A stretch of DNA of 64,000 nt from Paraburkholderia sp. LEh10 (lineage in GTDB: Bacteria; Pseudomonadota; Gammaproteobacteria; Burkholderiales; Burkholderiaceae), in NCBI RefSeq assembly GCF_017814945.1, contig NZ_JAGIPX010000017.1, positions 1-64,000 of the forward strand, given 5' to 3'. This document shows, in pieces, positions 61,034 to 64,000 of this stretch. Numbering within the stretch: the first letter of the stretch is position 1; each line of letters starts with the position of its first letter. The position numbers and the translations under genes are program-made. Below the pieces are notes generated by a model. It saw nothing but the letters and a program-made list of their open reading frames with translations. It searched no databases and had not been told where the DNA came from.

Positions 61034-62245
61034 ATGTCCGCCGACTCCGCCACATCGCGCAGCGAATTTGCGACCACTTTGCAGATCATTCCGGTCGTTT
61101 TTTTCACGTTTCTTTGCTACCTGACGATCGGCATTCCGCTCGCGGTGCTGCCGGGCTACGTCCATGACGACCTTGGTTACAGTGCGGTGCTGGCGGGCCT
61201 CGCGATCAGCGTCCAATACTTCGCGACGCTTGCTTCGCGTCCGCTCGCCGGCCGTTCCGCGGACACGCTCGGTCCCAAGAAGACGGTGACGATCGGCCTG
61301 GTCGGCTGCGGCGCGAGCGGCGTGCTGTTGCTGCTTGCCGTGCTGCTCGGCCGCTGGCCCGTGTTGAGTCTCGGCCTGCTGATATTGAGCCGGCTGGTGC
61401 TCGGCTTCGGCGAAAGCCTGTGCGGGACGGGCGCGATCCTGTGGGGCATCGGGCGCGTCGGCACGACGCACAATGCGCGCGTCATTTCGTGGAACGGCAT
61501 CGCCACCTACGGTGCACTCGCGATTGGCGCGCCGCTCGGCGTCGCGATTGCGCGCGGCGTCGGCTTTTTCGCGCTCGGCATCGTCGTGATCGCGCTCGCG
61601 GCGCTCGGCTACTACCTCACGCGACTGATCGCGGCCGTGCCCGTCGTGCATGGGGAGCGCATGTCATACGCAAGCGTGTTCACGCGCGTGCTGCCGCACG
61701 GCATCGGACTCGCGCTCGGCTCGGCAGGCTTCGGCTCGATCGCAACGTTCATCACGCTGTTCTATGCGGCGAACCATTGGCCGAACGCGGCGCTGTCGCT
61801 GACGGTGTTCGGCACGATGTTCATTGGCTCGCGGCTGCTGTTCGCCAACACCATCAAGACTTACGGCGGTTTCCGCGTGGCGATTGCGTCGTTCTCGTTC
61901 GAGTGCGTCGGACTGCTGCTGCTCTGGCTCGCGCCCGAGCCGCATGTCGCGCTTGCGGGCGCAGCGCTGACGGGTTTCGGTTTTGCGCTGGTGTTTCCGG
62001 CGCTAGGCGTCGAGGCGGTCGGGCTCGTGCCGCCGGCTAGCCGTGGTGCGGCGCTCTCGGCGTATTCGGTGTTTCTCGATTTGTCGCTGGGGATTACCGG
62101 GCCGCTGGCCGGGTATATTGCCGGCGAGTTCGGATATGGGTCGGTGTTTCTGTTTGCGGCGATTGCCGCGGCGGCCGCTGTCGCGTTGTCGACGATGCTT
62201 TATTTGCGCAATGCGCGTACGCCGAACGCGCCGGCGGCGGCTTAG
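61034..62245 (+). CDS. MFS transporter (YhhS-like)
   Basis: This 403-aa inner-membrane protein has twelve predicted helices. The loop ASRPLAGRSADTLGPKKTV (about 67-85) is the MFS motif A region, and LSRLVLGFGESLCGTGAILW and the second-half AYSVFLDLSLGITGPLAGYI fit the YhhS/YfcJ group, some of which export arabinose or small drugs. Repeat copy 2 begins within a few bases of its stop codon, so no separate terminator is seen. Confidence 0.92.
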   Translation: MSADSATSRSEFATTLQIIPVVFFTFLCYLTIGIPLAVLPGYVHDDLGYSAVLAGLAISVQYFATLASRPLAGRSADTLGPKKTVTIGLVGCGASGVLLLLAVLLGRWPVLSLGLLILSRLVLGFGESLCGTGAILWGIGRVGTTHNARVISWNGIATYGALAIGAPLGVAIARGVGFFALGIVVIALAALGYYLTRLIAAVPVVHGERMSYASVFTRVLPHGIGLALGSAGFGSIATFITLFYAANHWPNAALSLTVFGTMFIGSRLLFANTIKTYGGFRVAIASFSFECVGLLLLWLAPEPHVALAGAALTGFGFALVFPALGVEAVGLVPPASRGAALSAYSVFLDLSLGITGPLAGYIAGEFGYGSVFLFAAIAAAAAVALSTMLYLRNARTPNAPAAA

Positions 62246-62324
62246 TCGTCGCGGTTTGCTTTGCCTTTGCGCGGGCATTTGCGATAGCAGTCTGTTTTGC
62301 CACTGTCGCTGGCATTCGCGATTT

Positions 62325-62491
62325 GGTTTGCTTTGCCCTGCGCGGGCATCCGCGATTTGGTTTGCTTTGCCCTGCGCGGGCATCCGCGATTTGGTTTGCT
62401 TTGCCCTGCGCAGGCATCCGCGATTTGGTTTGCTTTGCCCTGCGCGGGCATCCGCGATTTGGTTTGCTTTGCCCTGCGCGGGCATCCGCGA
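62325..62491 (-). repeat. Tandem array of 34-bp units (tail of copy 2)
   Basis: Five contiguous units starting at 62325, 62359, 62393, 62427 and 62461, each reading GGTTTGCTTTGCCCTGCGCG then GGCATCCGCGATTT on the plus strand. The third unit has one substitution (CGCAGG). No unique spacers, and no stop codon in any of six frames. Confidence 0.95.
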
Positions 62492-62532
62492 TGCGCCTAC
62501 CGGCGCGGAGGTTGCCCCTGTGCGGGGCGGCA

Positions 62533-62564
62533 CCTCCTTTCTTTGCCGCGGCAAAGAAAGGAGG
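62533..62564. repeat. 32-bp perfect palindrome of repeat copy 2
   Basis: Begins CCTCCTTTC and ends GAAAGGAGG with CGCG at the centre. Compared with copy 1, A-to-C on the left is matched by T-to-G on the right. Confidence 0.93.
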
Positions 62565-62592
62565 CAAAGAAAGCCGCTCACACCGCCAACCC

Positions 62593-62812
62593 TTGTTTCT
62601 ACCCACGGGCTCTCAACGGCCCCGCACTTATTGCGCTAGCGTACCGGCGAGCGCCCGTTGCCCACGCGCTGGCTAACGCCTCACCCGCATCTGGCGCTTG
62701 CGCACCGACATACGGCGCCAAACATCTCACCGCCCTTGTCAGCGTGGGGACGTTGAGGGCCCCTGGGCAGGTGCTGTACTCGGAACGTTGGGGGCCCGTG
62801 GGTAATCGTCAA
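62593..62812. repeat. Core between inverted repeat copies 2 and 3
   Basis: This 220-bp stretch is bounded by TACCCACGGGC (62600-62610) and its inverse GCCCGTGGGTA (62794-62804), with partial inverted matching continuing inward (CTCAACG against CGTTGGG). It carries no supported gene; ORFs through it are continuations of repeat frames. Confidence 0.75.
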
Positions 62813-63003
62813 GCGGCTCGGGGTGAGCCCGCTTTCTTTGCTTACTTTCTTTGCGGCGGCAAAGAAAGTAAGTGCCGCCCCGCACAGGGGCAACCTTCGC
62901 GCCGCGAGGCGCATCGCGGATGCCCGCCCAGGGCAAAGCAAACCAAATCGCGGATGCCAGCGATAGCGGCAAAACAGACCGCAATCGCGAAAGCCATCAA
63001 AGG
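62813..63003 (+). repeat. Structured intergenic repeat element, copy 3
   Basis: The plus-strand head has GGGTGAGCCCGCTTTC, the palindrome at 62841-62872, hairpins GCCCC/GGGGC (62877-62881 with 62887-62891) and GCGCC/GGCGC (62899-62903 with 62908-62912, loop GCGA). The tail has only about two and a half degenerate units before the livF terminator. Confidence 0.87.
62841..62872. repeat. Palindrome of repeat copy 3
   Basis: Arms CTTACTTTCTTTGC and GCAAAGAAAGTAAG (14 bp, perfect) around GGCG. The C-to-T change on the left arm relative to copy 1 is matched by G-to-A on the right. Confidence 0.92.
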
Positions 63004-63021
63004 CAAAACAAAAAGAGAAAA

Positions 63022-63049
63022 AAGGCCACACGCGCTAGCGTGCAGCCTT
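63022..63049 (-). terminator. Intrinsic terminator of the liv operon
   Basis: On the minus strand AAGGC-TG-CACGC, loop TAGC, GCGTG-TG-GCCTT, followed by TTTTCTCTTTTTG. It lies about 35 bp past the livF stop. Confidence 0.78.
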
Positions 63050-63081
63050 CCATCACAACAAGCAAAAAACACCCGCGAGTA

Positions 63082-63798
63082 TCACTCGCCCAGATACGCA
63101 GCCCGCACCTTTGGATCGTCTAGCATCTGCTTCGCGTCACCCGACATCGTGACCGTGCCCGAGTCCATCACATAACCGCGATCCGCGGCCTGCAACGCAA
63201 GACGCGCATTCTGCTCGACCAGCATCACCGTGATGCCCTCCTTCGAGATTTCGCGCACCACTTCGAAGATCTTCTCGACCATGATCGGCGACAGACCCAT
63301 CGACGGCTCGTCCAGCAGCAGCAGCCTCGGCTTCGAGATGACGGCACGCGCCATCGCCAGCATCTGCTGCTCACCGCCCGAAAGCGTCCCGGCCAGCTGC
63401 GTCGCGCGTTCCTTCAGGCGCGGGAAGAAGCCGAACATGCGATCGACGTCCTTCTTGATGCCATCATTGTCGCTGCGCAGATAAGCGCCCATCTGCATGT
63501 TCTCGATGATCGACATGCGCGCGAAGATGCCACGGCCTTCCGGCACCATCGCGAGGCCGCGCTTGAGCAACTCGTGCGGCGGCACGCCCTTGATCGACTG
63601 GCCCATGTATTCGATGTCGCCCGCCGAATAGGGCTTCAGACCCGTGATCGCCTTCATCGTCGTCGTCTTGCCTGCGCCGTTCGCGCCGATCAGCGTGACG
63701 AGTTCGCCCTGCGCGATCTCCAGGTCGACGCCCTTGACGGCCTGAATGCCGCCGTAGTTGACCTGAAGGCCCTTGATTTTCAACATTGCCGTAGCCAT
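63082..63798 (-). CDS. livF: Branched-chain amino acid ABC transporter ATPase LivF
   Basis: This 238-aa ATPase has Walker A GANGAGKT (38-45), signature LSGGEQQMLAMARA (about 139-152), Walker B LLLLDEPSMGLSP and the LivF-typical VPEGRGIFARMSIIENM. It energises import of leucine, isoleucine, valine or related acids with LivG, LivHM and a binding protein encoded further upstream outside the window. Its ATG overlaps the livG stop by one base. Confidence 0.96.
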   Translation of the reverse strand: MATAMLKIKGLQVNYGGIQAVKGVDLEIAQGELVTLIGANGAGKTTTMKAITGLKPYSAGDIEYMGQSIKGVPPHELLKRGLAMVPEGRGIFARMSIIENMQMGAYLRSDNDGIKKDVDRMFGFFPRLKERATQLAGTLSGGEQQMLAMARAVISKPRLLLLDEPSMGLSPIMVEKIFEVVREISKEGITVMLVEQNARLALQAADRGYVMDSGTVTMSGDAKQMLDDPKVRAAYLGE

Positions 63799-64000
63799 CA
63801 GTGGACCCCCGCACCCAGATAAGCCTCGATCACCTTCGGGTCCTTCTGCACGTCCTGCGGCAGACCTTCAGCGATCACCTTGCCATAGTCGAGCACTGTC
63901 ATGCGATTGCACAGGCCCATCACCAGTTTGACGTCGTGCTCGATCAGCAGGATCGTCTTGCCGTCCGAGCGGATCTTGTCGAGCAGCTTCGTCAGCTCGA
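63798..64000 (-). CDS. livG: Branched-chain amino acid ABC transporter ATPase LivG (C-terminal part)
   Basis: The last 67 codons are in the window; the gene continues beyond 64000. Translation gives ILLIEHDVKLVMGLCNRMTV, followed by DYGKVIAEGLPQDVQ and EAYLG, the LivG C-terminal pattern with the switch His in IEHDV. Co-transcribed with livF. Confidence 0.93.
   Translation of the reverse strand, partial: ELTKLLDKIRSDGKTILLIEHDVKLVMGLCNRMTVLDYGKVIAEGLPQDVQKDPKVIEAYLGAGVH

Larger units (their letters stand above)
62250..62592 (-). repeat. Structured intergenic repeat element, copy 2
   Basis: Read on the minus strand from 62592: GGTGTGAGCGGCTTTC head, 32-bp palindrome (62533-62564), GCCCC/GGGGC hairpin, GCGCC/GGCGC hairpin, then five near-identical 34-bp units (62325-62491) and two more degenerate ones reaching the MFS stop codon. 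Head spacing equals that of copies 1 and 3. Confidence 0.88.

Noticed and set aside
62325..62491. Possible CRISPR array
   Set aside because: The 34-bp units are contiguous with no unique spacers, and no cas genes are present.
62003..62639. Long ORFs through the repeat arrays on both strands
   Set aside because: They are translations of the tandem repeats, open in every frame, with no family match or start signal.

Overview
The window reads as chromosomal DNA of a Burkholderiaceae bacterium, most likely Paraburkholderia or a close relative. The grounds are high GC with strongly GC-biased third codon positions, the family content (XylR, Xdh, CUT1 sugar ABC systems, TAXI and 3HB-oligomer hydrolase genes), and a dispersed structured intergenic repeat. 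I see no tRNA, rRNA, insertion sequence, prophage or CRISPR array. Long ORFs antisense to real genes are common and are codon-bias shadows.

Layout. 1-2649: a repeat element, then xylR and galM (pentose/hexose handling). 2989-5848: a PepSY membrane protein, an SDR divergent from a TetR regulator, and a small exported protein. 5975-13635: a CUT1 sugar ABC transporter operon (ATPase, GH42 beta-galactosidase, binding protein, two permeases) divergent from a LacI regulator, with a perfect 18-bp palindrome between them. 13865-17631: an unusual MerR regulator, a GAF-GGDEF cyclase and a LOV histidine kinase-receiver hybrid. 17943-20316: lipocalin, aldo/keto reductase, PEBP-like protein. 20424-27726: an operon of glycogen-debranching-type enzyme, GH63-like glucosidase, zwf and polyphosphate glucokinase, which together would turn alpha-glucan into glucose, glucose-6-phosphate and 6-phosphogluconolactone. 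27836-31574: an OmpR/EnvZ-type two-component system, two small exported proteins and a bacterioferritin-like protein. 31957-37883: a tripartite RND efflux operon. 37920-45112: a second CUT1 ABC operon, a GntR regulator and a divergent L-fuconate dehydratase. 45303-48397: LysE, RarD and TauE/SafE transporters and a short conserved ORF. 48598-51451: a lipoprotein 3HB-oligomer hydrolase and a BON-domain protein. 51452-54834: a minisatellite, an orphan membrane-tethered TAXI protein and a DsbA-fold isomerase. 55094-62245: LysR, the xdhABC operon (with an N-terminally short XdhC) and an MFS transporter. 62246-64000: two inverted copies of the repeat element, then livF and the end of livG.

The most unusual signal is the repeat element, present three times (1-290, 62250-62592 and 62813-63003). 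Each copy starts with a 32-bp palindrome whose arms differ between copies by matched, pairing-preserving substitutions. Two further short hairpins follow at fixed spacing, then a tail of 24-39 bp tandem units. The second and third copies face each other around a roughly 220-bp core that is itself bounded by inverted repeats. I cannot name a described family for it.
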